Shown here piece by piece: positions 1-6,002 of a stretch of DNA of 6,457 nucleotides. How positions within the stretch are numbered: the first letter of the stretch is position 1; each line of letters begins with the position of its first letter. The notes beneath the pieces were generated by a model. The model saw only the letters and a program-made list of their open reading frames with translations. It had not been told where the DNA came from and did not search any database. Position numbers and translations under genes: made by a program. Origin of the DNA: an uncultured Bacteroidia bacterium (GTDB lineage Bacteria; Bacteroidota; Bacteroidia; SpSt-205); contig CALKJV010000188.1 of NCBI GenBank assembly GCA_937995505.1, positions 1 through 6,457 of the forward strand, given 5' to 3'.

Positions 1-2456
1 TTGCCTTTGTCTTTGGACTCTCTATCGGGGTACATCTTCTTAACCTTCTCACGCTGCCAGGGCTAGCGCTACTGTATTACTTTCGTCGCGCAGAGAAGCC
101 TACCTGGCGAGGCGCGCTCCTGGCCTTTCTAGCTGGGGGAGTGCTGCTGGGCTTTTTGCAGTATGGGGTCATTCAGTATACGGTCTCCTTAGCGTGGCCG
201 TTAGAAAAAGCCCTCGTTGGTACCACCAATCCCCAAACCGGCTCAGAGTCTGGTCTCGGGCTTCCCTTCGGTAGTGGGATCGCGCTATTTATCGTGCTGC
301 TTTTCGGAGTGCTCGGAGTACTGGTCTGGTACGCCGAACGCAGAAAAAATCCCCTCCTCAGTACCGCAGCCCTGAGTTTGCTCTTTATCTATCTGGGGTA
401 CTCTTCGTATGCGGTGATCTTCTTGCGCTCGCAAGTCGGCGCCCCTATTGATGAAAACGATCCAGGCAACGTCCCCAACTTCCTAAGCTACCTCAAGCGC
501 GAGCAGTACGGCGAAACCCCCATCCTCTGGGGAACCCTGTACAATGCCATGCCCATCGGCACCGACGAAAAAGGCGAAGTCTTCCTCCGCTACCCCAACT
601 CCGACCGATACACTTACGAAGGGCGGCGCCTGAGCTATAAGTACGCCGCTAAGGATTACCGCCTTTTCCCACGCATGTGGAGCCCTTCGCACTATTCAGG
701 ACAAGGGCCCTTCAGCTACATAAACTACGTGCGCAATAAAGGCACCGACTTACAAAGCCCCTATGACGACAAACCCACCGGCCTAGAAAACTTGCGGTTC
801 TTTTTTGACTACCAGCTGTATCACATGTATATTCGCTACTTTCTGATGAACTTCGTAGGCCGAGAGTCTGAAGTTCAGGATAGCCGGTGGGAAAGTGGGT
901 TGGAATTTGGACGGCTGAAAAACTTACCCCAACACCGCAAGAAAGACCCCTCCAAAACGCACTACTATGGCCTGCCTCTCCTCTTAGGGCTCTTGGGGGC
1001 AGGCTGGCATTACCAGCGCAATCGCCGCCATTTCGCAGCCTTGCTGACGCTATTCTTCTTCACCGGCATAGCTATCATCCTCTACCTCAATCAGCCGCCT
1101 AATCAGCCTCGCGAGCGCGATTACTCGTATGTGGGTTCTTTCATTCTTTTCGCTGTATGGACAGGGCTGGGGATGATCTCTCTCGCAGAAACCGCTGAAA
1201 AGTACCTCAAGCGAAACCTGGACATCCCTGTAGGTGTGCTATCCTTGGGGGTTCCGCTGCTCATGGCAGTGCAAAACTGGCGCTCGCATTCCCGCGCAGG
1301 AAACTACGTGCCGCCCGATAGCGCCTACAACTTTCTCATCTCCTGCCCGCCCAACGCCATCCTATTCACCAATGGCGATAATGATACCTTCCCGCTGTGG
1401 TACCTGCAAGAAGTAGAAGGCGTACGAACGGATGTGCGAATTGTAAATCTGAGCCTCCTCAATACGGATTGGTACATCAGCCAGCTGAAGTACCTCACCA
1501 CCAACGGTACGCCCCCAGTACCTATATCGGTACGAGATGAGCTTTTCATGGGCGAGAAAGCCGCTACGATACCCTTTCAAGCCCAGACCTTGCAATTGCC
1601 CATAGATAAGGCCACTTTTCTTCAAAATTATCCTGAGGGGGCGCGGTTTTCAGCAGAGCAGCTGATAGATACGCTTCCGTGGAGTGTACCCGTCCGAGGA
1701 AGCGGCCAAAACTCCTACCTCCTCAAGCAAGATTACATGACGCTGGACATTGTACTCACTAACCTGCGAGAGGGATGGAAGCGCCCTATCTGTTTTGCCA
1801 ATACGCTGCCCAGCTTCAGCTATCTCGGGTTGCAAGACTATTTGTATGTGCGTGGGCAGATATACGAACTTCTGCCCCTCAAACCGCAAGGCGCGCCGAG
1901 GGGGAGTGTGTACAATGCCGCTATCCAGGATAGTCTCTCTTACCGGCTCCTGACCGAAGTCTACCGGTATCGCAATTTGGACCGGCCTGACATCTTTTAC
2001 GACAGCAATACGCTGCGAATGATATCCAACTACCGTTCGGTATTCTACCGGCTCGCCGATCACTATGCCCAGCAAGTGGATACCTTGCGAGATACCGTGG
2101 CGGCGGCGCAGCTGCGCGAACGCGGCCTTATGCTCTTGCGATTCTTACGGGCGCGCATCTCTACGGAGAGCTGCCCTATGGAGCCCTACCAAATGGCTCA
2201 GGAAGCTGGTCTGTGGCTTGCCCTACAGGACACTACCGAAGCCCGAAAGCTCTACCAAGACGCCCTCAGCCGCCTCAGAGAAGAAGTCGCCTACGCCAAA
2301 TACGAGAAAGCCCCCCTGGATGACCTGACGGGGTATGGAATTGAGCTGGTAGCGCGTGCCTCCTTTGGTTTAGGGGATACGCTTCTGAGTCAGGAGGCTT
2401 TCCGACTCTATGAGGAAAGTCGCGCTCTCATGGATAGCCCTCGCCGCCCTCGCTAA
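1..2456 (+). CDS. DUF2723 (GT117-type) multi-pass membrane protein, 5' end missing
   Basis: The frame is open from base 3, so the gene begins before the window; the GTG at 141 is internal. The 46 residues before it (including GLSIGVHLLNLLTLPGLALL) are the usual conserved stretch of this family. About 817 residues are visible, followed by TAA. From the N-terminus: hydrophobic helices typical of the family, the conserved PIDEND and FLSYLKREQYGETP blocks near visible residues 149-173, more helices, then NQPRERDYSYVGSF near 367-380, NGDNDTFPLWYLQEVEGVRTD near 457-477, and WKRPICFAN near 595. The last ~150 residues look like helical, TPR-like repeats. Family knowledge: these are large inner-membrane proteins of Bacteroidota with a PMT/GT-C-like N-terminal half, named DUF2723 or glycosyltransferase family 117; I do not know a defined acceptor. 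Glycan transfer at the membrane is an inference. Its 3' end overlaps the next gene by 47 bases, suggesting co-transcription. Family assignment is very secure; activity is not. Confidence 0.95.
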   Translation, partial: AFVFGLSIGVHLLNLLTLPGLALLYYFRRAEKPTWRGALLAFLAGGVLLGFLQYGVIQYTVSLAWPLEKALVGTTNPQTGSESGLGLPFGSGIALFIVLLFGVLGVLVWYAERRKNPLLSTAALSLLFIYLGYSSYAVIFLRSQVGAPIDENDPGNVPNFLSYLKREQYGETPILWGTLYNAMPIGTDEKGEVFLRYPNSDRYTYEGRRLSYKYAAKDYRLFPRMWSPSHYSGQGPFSYINYVRNKGTDLQSPYDDKPTGLENLRFFFDYQLYHMYIRYFLMNFVGRESEVQDSRWESGLEFGRLKNLPQHRKKDPSKTHYYGLPLLLGLLGAGWHYQRNRRHFAALLTLFFFTGIAIILYLNQPPNQPRERDYSYVGSFILFAVWTGLGMISLAETAEKYLKRNLDIPVGVLSLGVPLLMAVQNWRSHSRAGNYVPPDSAYNFLISCPPNAILFTNGDNDTFPLWYLQEVEGVRTDVRIVNLSLLNTDWYISQLKYLTTNGTPPVPISVRDELFMGEKAATIPFQAQTLQLPIDKATFLQNYPEGARFSAEQLIDTLPWSVPVRGSGQNSYLLKQDYMTLDIVLTNLREGWKRPICFANTLPSFSYLGLQDYLYVRGQIYELLPLKPQGAPRGSVYNAAIQDSLSYRLLTEVYRYRNLDRPDIFYDSNTLRMISNYRSVFYRLADHYAQQVDTLRDTVAAAQLRERGLMLLRFLRARISTESCPMEPYQMAQEAGLWLALQDTTEARKLYQDALSRLREEVAYAKYEKAPLDDLTGYGIELVARASFGLGDTLLSQEAFRLYEESRALMDSPRRPR

Positions 2457-3339
2457 GGCGCAGGAGCTGTGGATCGCTCGGTCCTCGGAGGGATGGGGTA
2501 CGGCCTTTCAAGCGCAGGTGTATCGCCCCACCGCAAGCGAGTGGGCTCTCGTGCTTGAAGTAAATATGCAGCGATGGCTACCGTATGGATTTGACACGGT
2601 TATACCCCTGCACCTTTCAGTGGTAGGGGAAAAGGGTTTGATGGCTGAGACTACCTTTACGCTCCCTGCGCAACCTGTTTGGCGAGGGCCAGTGGCGTGG
2701 CAAGCTCCTGTTGCGCTCGCAGGTCAGGTGACGGCCCTTTACCTTCGCTGCCCTGAGGGGCCGGAGGATCCGCTCTACACGCGCGCCTATTGGCCCGAGG
2801 CTATCACGCCAGATTGGGTGGCGAGCCCTTCTCTCATTCTTTCCCTTCCTGCGCTGCTGTACACCGCTCAGGGCGAGACGCTGCGAGTTCAGCCAGGGGA
2901 GCCAGGCTGGGAAAGAGCTTTTCTGCCGGCTCGGATAGATACTAGCCTACCTCTGCCCCCTTATCTGCTGCGGAAAAAGCCCCCAAAAGTCCTTGTGTCC
3001 TCTCCTTGTGCTTGGTATCTACGGGGAGATACCACTCGGGTGTTTTGGAGCTGCCCTTGGCCAGCTACGAGCTACCCCTGTCCCGGTGCGAGCCGCCCCT
3101 CCCCGCCCGATTCGGTTTGGAAAAAAGCCTTTGCCTACTTCTCTGACCGCAAGCCCGGCGACCGAAGCGACCGAGGTCTAATCTATCTCTTTTATGGCGA
3201 GCCCACCCTGCGGCTTTTGACGCCTACCCGGGAAGTTTGGGTTTACTTGCGACAGGAGGTAAGCTTTCACTTCTCTTATCGGGCGGGAAGCTGGGAGCTC
3301 CTTCGGCGCCTGGAGTATCAGCGCCTATGGAGCCTGTGA
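2410..3339 (+). CDS. Secreted protein with degenerate GWxTD-type C-terminal module
   Basis: This encodes 309 residues. The start at 2410 is supported by a clear signal peptide: a basic MRK, a hydrophobic VALSWIALAALA core and an AKA|QE cleavage site near residue 17, so the product should be exported. An AGGAGG lies about 12 bases upstream. Residues ~25-180 look like beta-rich, extracytoplasmic sequence without a family I recognise. Residues ~237-309 resemble the GWxTD domain of Bacteroidota: the RGLIYLFYGEP block near 255-265 (family pattern RGxIYxxYGxP), then EVWVYL, then a beta strand FHFSY and the ending EYQRLW. The GWxTD signature just before RG is not present; the spot reads KPGDRSDRG. 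Four cysteines (about 114, 200, 215, 224) could form disulfides outside the cytoplasm. The gene overlaps both neighbours (47 and 13 bases) and so is probably in one operon. Function is unknown; the GWxTD relationship is a motif-based inference. Confidence 0.8.
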   Translation: MRKVALSWIALAALAKAQELWIARSSEGWGTAFQAQVYRPTASEWALVLEVNMQRWLPYGFDTVIPLHLSVVGEKGLMAETTFTLPAQPVWRGPVAWQAPVALAGQVTALYLRCPEGPEDPLYTRAYWPEAITPDWVASPSLILSLPALLYTAQGETLRVQPGEPGWERAFLPARIDTSLPLPPYLLRKKPPKVLVSSPCAWYLRGDTTRVFWSCPWPATSYPCPGASRPSPPDSVWKKAFAYFSDRKPGDRSDRGLIYLFYGEPTLRLLTPTREVWVYLRQEVSFHFSYRAGSWELLRRLEYQRLWSL

Positions 3340-4040
3340 TCCTTACCGAGCTGCGAGCGCTGCGGCGAGCGATAGAAGGCGGCACCTCCGTAGAGAAAGT
3401 CATTTGGCGGCAAGGTACGGCCCCCCCTACCGACCTGTGGACACTTGTACGCAAGCACAAGCTGCCTTTTCAGCAGGTTCCCCCTAGCGCTCTGCCTAAG
3501 GGGGCTGCCTGGGCGGCCTTTCTGAGTCCAATACGGCTTTATACGCTAGTGGATTGGCTCCAAGCTCCCCCAGGCGGTATAGCCTTAGCCCTGATAGGGC
3601 TTACCGATCCACACAATGTCGGCGCAATCTGTCGGAGTGCGGCAGCTTTCGGGGTGGAGTGGATTCTTTTGCGGGCAGAAGGGAGCCCCCTCTTGTCTAA
3701 TGAAGCGCTTTGGCGCGCCAGTGCGGGGGCCCTACCCCATCTCAAGATCGTACGCGAGCGACGCCCCTTAGAAGCCCTTCGGCAGCTCCAGGGAAAAGGT
3801 TGGCAGCTGCTCGCTACCGTGCCTCCGGCCCCCGACATACCTTCGTATCGCACCTACCCCTGGAAGCCAGCTACCCTCCTCCTGATTGGCAGTGAGAGCA
3901 AGGGCCTTCCCCAACCTTACCTCCAAATATCCGACGCCGCACTTACTGTACCTCACGAGCCTGTCGTGGAGTCTCTCAATGTAAGCGCCGCCACCGCTAT
4001 CCTCCTCGCAGAGAGGTACGCCGCCCTCAAAGCTCAATAA
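3327..4040 (+). CDS. SpoU/TrmH-family RNA 2'-O-methyltransferase
   Basis: This encodes 237 residues from ATG 3327. The frame is open upstream to a TTG at 3237, but the extra 30 residues are low-complexity, read through the preceding gene and lack family resemblance. An alternative is GTG 3336, which overlaps the upstream TGA as GTGA. Residues ~1-60 form a short substrate-binding-like N-terminal domain (ILTELRALRRAIEGG, then VEKVIW). The SPOUT catalytic domain follows with all three motifs: motif 1 DPHNVGAICRSAAAFG (94-109, with N97 and R103), motif 2 LLLIGSESKGLP (185-195) and motif 3 VESLNVSAATAILL (214-227). Family members transfer methyl from S-adenosylmethionine to a ribose 2'-OH in rRNA or tRNA, using a trefoil-knot fold as dimers. 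It resembles the RlmB group (23S rRNA), but the exact target cannot be told from the sequence. Its 3' end overlaps the convergent nucleotidyltransferase gene by 14 bases. Confidence 0.95.
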   Translation: MEPVILTELRALRRAIEGGTSVEKVIWRQGTAPPTDLWTLVRKHKLPFQQVPPSALPKGAAWAAFLSPIRLYTLVDWLQAPPGGIALALIGLTDPHNVGAICRSAAAFGVEWILLRAEGSPLLSNEALWRASAGALPHLKIVRERRPLEALRQLQGKGWQLLATVPPAPDIPSYRTYPWKPATLLLIGSESKGLPQPYLQISDAALTVPHEPVVESLNVSAATAILLAERYAALKAQ

Positions 4041-5013
4041 CGGTATTCTCGCCGAGGTTGAGGCTACTCTCTCGGCCATTTAGATAGCAATCGCCCCCCA
4101 CCACCGAGTCGTGCAGAAGAAGGTTCTGGACACGACTGTATGAGCCAATCAGGCTATTTTGTACGATGGCATGTTGAATCTCTACGCCCTCTCCGAGGCT
4201 TACGTAGGGCCCCACAATAGCCCGATACAGCTTACAGGAAGGAGGGATGTACACCGGTGGGATAATCACCGTATGCGGATACTCCATAGGGGGGGCAGGG
4301 CTGATTCGCTCCAGGAGGACTCGGTTGGCTTCTAGGAGGGCTTCCTTCTGCTCGCAGTCTAGCCAGTAGCGCACAGATGAGGCATACAAGGAAATCCCCA
4401 TCTCAATCATGCGTTGTAAAGCATCCGTCAGCTGGTATTCGCCTTGGGAGGTGATGCGGTGGTCAAGGAGATACTGTATGGCCTCAAAGAGCGCCTCAGT
4501 CTCGCGTATCCAGTACAGTCCCACCAAGGCCTGATTGCTGCGAGGGATAGCGGGCTTTTCGGTGACGCGTAAGATGCGCTCGCCTTCTACTTCTGCGATG
4601 CCGAAATCGGAAGGGCGCTCTACAGGCGCGATGCCAATACGGCTGTGGGGCGAACTTAGGATAGCTTCCCAGCTTACCTGCACCAGGGTATCGCCCAGCA
4701 AGATGAGCATGGGTTCATCAGACTGGAAGTACGGGCGGGTGAGCGAAATGGCGTGGGCAAGGCCTAAGCGAGGCTCCTGATGCACGAAATGCATCACAAG
4801 CTGCTCCTCGTAGGTGGCGGTAAGGTAGTGGCGAACCTTTTCGCTCAGATAGCCCAGCACGAAGACAAACTCTGCAAAACCCGCAGCAACTAAGTCCTCT
4901 ATGATGTGGCTGATGAGCGGCTTGCCTGCGATGGGGATGAGGGGTTTGGGTTGGGTATAGGTGTGGGGGCGCAGATGGAGGCCGCTACCTGCTACGGGCA
5001 GTACGACTTTCAC
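4027..5013 (-). CDS. Sugar-phosphate nucleotidyltransferase with left-handed beta-helix tail
   Basis: The GTG at 5013 starts the protein exactly at the conserved first strand (MKVVLPVAGSG), giving 328 residues. An ATG at 5106 in the same frame would add 31 residues that overlap the upstream gene and do not look like the family. Residues 1-~235 form the Rossmann-like NTP-transferase domain: the signature GSGLHLRPHT (9-18), PKPLIPIAGKPL (22-33), the metal-binding D108 in LLGDTL, EKP (152-154), VGLYWI (164-169), GEYQLTDA (191-198) and the second metal Asp D219 in WLD. Residues ~248-315 are hexapeptide-like repeats (IIPPVYIPP, AIVGPYVSLGEGVEIQ, AIVQNSLIGSYSRV), as in long RmlA/GlmU-like enzymes. 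The expected reaction is NTP plus sugar 1-phosphate giving NDP-sugar and pyrophosphate in the cytoplasm, for envelope glycans; UTP versus dTTP and the sugar are undetermined. Position 13 is His where the catalytic Arg normally sits. It lies 29 bases after the prenyltransferase gene. Confidence 0.94.
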   Translation of the reverse strand: MKVVLPVAGSGLHLRPHTYTQPKPLIPIAGKPLISHIIEDLVAAGFAEFVFVLGYLSEKVRHYLTATYEEQLVMHFVHQEPRLGLAHAISLTRPYFQSDEPMLILLGDTLVQVSWEAILSSPHSRIGIAPVERPSDFGIAEVEGERILRVTEKPAIPRSNQALVGLYWIRETEALFEAIQYLLDHRITSQGEYQLTDALQRMIEMGISLYASSVRYWLDCEQKEALLEANRVLLERISPAPPMEYPHTVIIPPVYIPPSCKLYRAIVGPYVSLGEGVEIQHAIVQNSLIGSYSRVQNLLLHDSVVGGDCYLNGRESSLNLGENTVIEL

Positions 5014-5017
5014 GAGG

Positions 5018-5025
5018 CAAAAATA
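5018..5025 (-). promoter_or_regulatory. TATTTTTG, putative -7 box, 4 bases before the nucleotidyltransferase start
   Basis: Read on the minus strand, TATTTTTG fits the Bacteroidota -7 consensus TAnnTTTG and ends four bases before GTG 5013. This supports that start over the upstream ATG and would put the transcription start at or beside the start codon. I see no TTG at the expected -33 distance, so promoter function is an inference. The same box at the same spacing stands before the prenyltransferase gene. Confidence 0.5.
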
Positions 5026-5042
5026 CGGGGGCGCTGTGGGGC

Positions 5043-5951
5043 TTATAAGAACCAGAGGCTCAGGAGACCTCCGGCCATCGCCAGCTTGAGGGCACGGCTT
5101 TGGCACCGATAGTCGCGTGGATGCAGCAGCCCGTATCCGACAGGAAGGGCGACACTTAGCCCCACCGCTGCGAAGTAGCTCATCGGCCAGCTATCCCATA
5201 AGAGGCCTTTTACGACCCCGGGGGCTACGGCAAGCCCCACGAGGGCTACCTTCAAGCTACCTAGAAGCCACTGCCATGCGGTTCCAGAGAGCTGGGTGGC
5301 CAGTGAGCGTACGCCGTACAGTTGGTCGCCAGGGAGGTCCTCAGCGTCTTTCACCAGCTCTCGCACGAAATTGAACCCCACCGCCAGGGGGATCATCCAA
5401 TCAGCTGGATAGCTAGTGCGGCTGGTAAGCAGTAGGACCTCCCAGGGTACGAGTCCAGTAAGCAAAGCGATAGACGCATTGCCGAGCAGGCCGGTTTTTT
5501 TGCCCCAGCGAGCGTACCACGCAAGCAGCCCCAAAGAGCCCAAGTGTAGCAGGGCGATGCGCCAGGGCAGCACCGCAGAGAGGATCAAGCCCAGTCCCCA
5601 CACCGAGAGAATAGCTGTTATCAGACGCCGCCCCCCAACTAAGGCTACCCAACGGGCGCGCTCAGGACGATTCACCCGGTCAATCGGCTGATCATACAAG
5701 TCATTCATCCAATACCCTCCCACGGCTATAAATACAGTGCTTAGGAGCATGATTCCCCAGCTCCATAAGGTTGGCGGGGGAACTGGTCCTGTGTCTCGCC
5801 ACACAAAAAGCAGTGCGCAAAGGCTGGTAAGGGATATGAGGTATAAGTTGAGCGGCCGCGCTAAATACCAGAGCCCGTACCCATACCAGCGTAGATGCCG
5901 CAGGCGTGCTGGACGGGATGAGCGATATCCCCGAGCCGCCGAAGCCGCCAT
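5043..5951 (-). CDS. UbiA-superfamily prenyltransferase, (geranylgeranyl)glycerol-phosphate transferase-like
   Basis: This encodes a 302-residue protein with about eight hydrophobic helices. Both aspartate-rich UbiA motifs are intact: NDLYDQPID at 83-91 (N83, D84, D87, D91), followed by NRPER, and the second motif KDAEDLPGD at 201-209 in the context FVRELVKDAEDLPGDQLYG. The RE(L/I)VKDxED...GD..YG form of the second motif is the one I associate with Bacteroidota proteins named geranylgeranylglycerol-phosphate geranylgeranyltransferase, the archaeal-type ether-lipid enzyme. Family members bind Mg-diphosphate of a polyprenyl donor through the Asp motifs and act in the membrane. Other possibilities are MenA- or UbiA-type quinone enzymes or chlorophyll/heme prenyltransferases. 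The N-terminus carries an unusual Arg-rich stretch (about seven Arg in 22 residues) before the ARPLNLYLIS helix, where the family usually begins. No other Met is available before residue 68, and the TATTTTTG box sits just before this ATG, so I keep it. The nucleotidyltransferase gene follows after 29 bases. Confidence 0.92.
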   Translation of the reverse strand: MAASAARGYRSSRPARLRHLRWYGYGLWYLARPLNLYLISLTSLCALLFVWRDTGPVPPPTLWSWGIMLLSTVFIAVGGYWMNDLYDQPIDRVNRPERARWVALVGGRRLITAILSVWGLGLILSAVLPWRIALLHLGSLGLLAWYARWGKKTGLLGNASIALLTGLVPWEVLLLTSRTSYPADWMIPLAVGFNFVRELVKDAEDLPGDQLYGVRSLATQLSGTAWQWLLGSLKVALVGLAVAPGVVKGLLWDSWPMSYFAAVGLSVALPVGYGLLHPRDYRCQSRALKLAMAGGLLSLWFL

Positions 5952-5955
5952 GCGT

Positions 5956-5963
5956 CAAAAATA
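5956..5963 (-). promoter_or_regulatory. TATTTTTG, putative -7 box, 4 bases before the prenyltransferase start
   Basis: The minus-strand TATTTTTG ends four bases before ATG 5951, the same geometry as the box before the nucleotidyltransferase gene. It matches TAnnTTTG, and it lies in the 51-base gap after the hydrolase gene, where a promoter would be expected. No TTG is seen at the usual -33 spacing. If used, the mRNA would be leaderless or nearly so. Confidence 0.5.
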
Positions 5964-5971
5964 GGATTTTA

Positions 5972-5993
5972 GTGGCAGCTCGTAGCCGCTCAC
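5972..5993 (-). terminator. Weak hairpin after the hydrolase gene, doubtful terminator
   Basis: In the minus-strand direction, ten bases after the TAG of the hydrolase gene, GTGAGCGGC and GCTGCCAC can pair around a short TACGA loop. The stem has one mismatch and one bulged base. No run of T follows at once (TAAAATCC comes first), so termination is uncertain. It could equally be a chance fold in GC-rich sequence. Confidence 0.2.
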
Positions 5994-6002
5994 GCTCCAA
6001 GT

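Noticed and set aside
1650..2075. Long minus-strand open frame inside the DUF2723 gene
   Set aside because: It is a shadow of a well-conserved coding region, with no recognisable domain or start context.
3237..3326. Upstream TTG start for the methyltransferase giving 30 more residues
   Set aside because: The extra part is Gly/Leu/Ala-rich read-through of the preceding gene in another frame and has no resemblance to the family N-terminus; ATG 3327 is the natural coupled start.
3539..3853. Minus-strand open frame opposite the methyltransferase
   Set aside because: Arg/Ser/Pro-rich composition typical of an antisense shadow; the plus-strand frame carries all SPOUT motifs.
4051..4076. GCCGAG...CTCGGC inverted repeat just after the methyltransferase stop as a bidirectional terminator
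   Set aside because: Only six pairs with a 14-base loop, inside coding sequence of the opposite gene, and no T-run on either side.
5042..5049. Perfect palindrome CTTATAAG at the end of the prenyltransferase gene
   Set aside because: Eight bases is too short to argue for a site; it includes the TAA stop and is likely chance.
5014..5106. Upstream ATG start at 5106 for the nucleotidyltransferase
   Set aside because: It would overlap the prenyltransferase gene and add a Pro-rich stretch before the conserved first strand; GTG 5013 with the box before it fits better.
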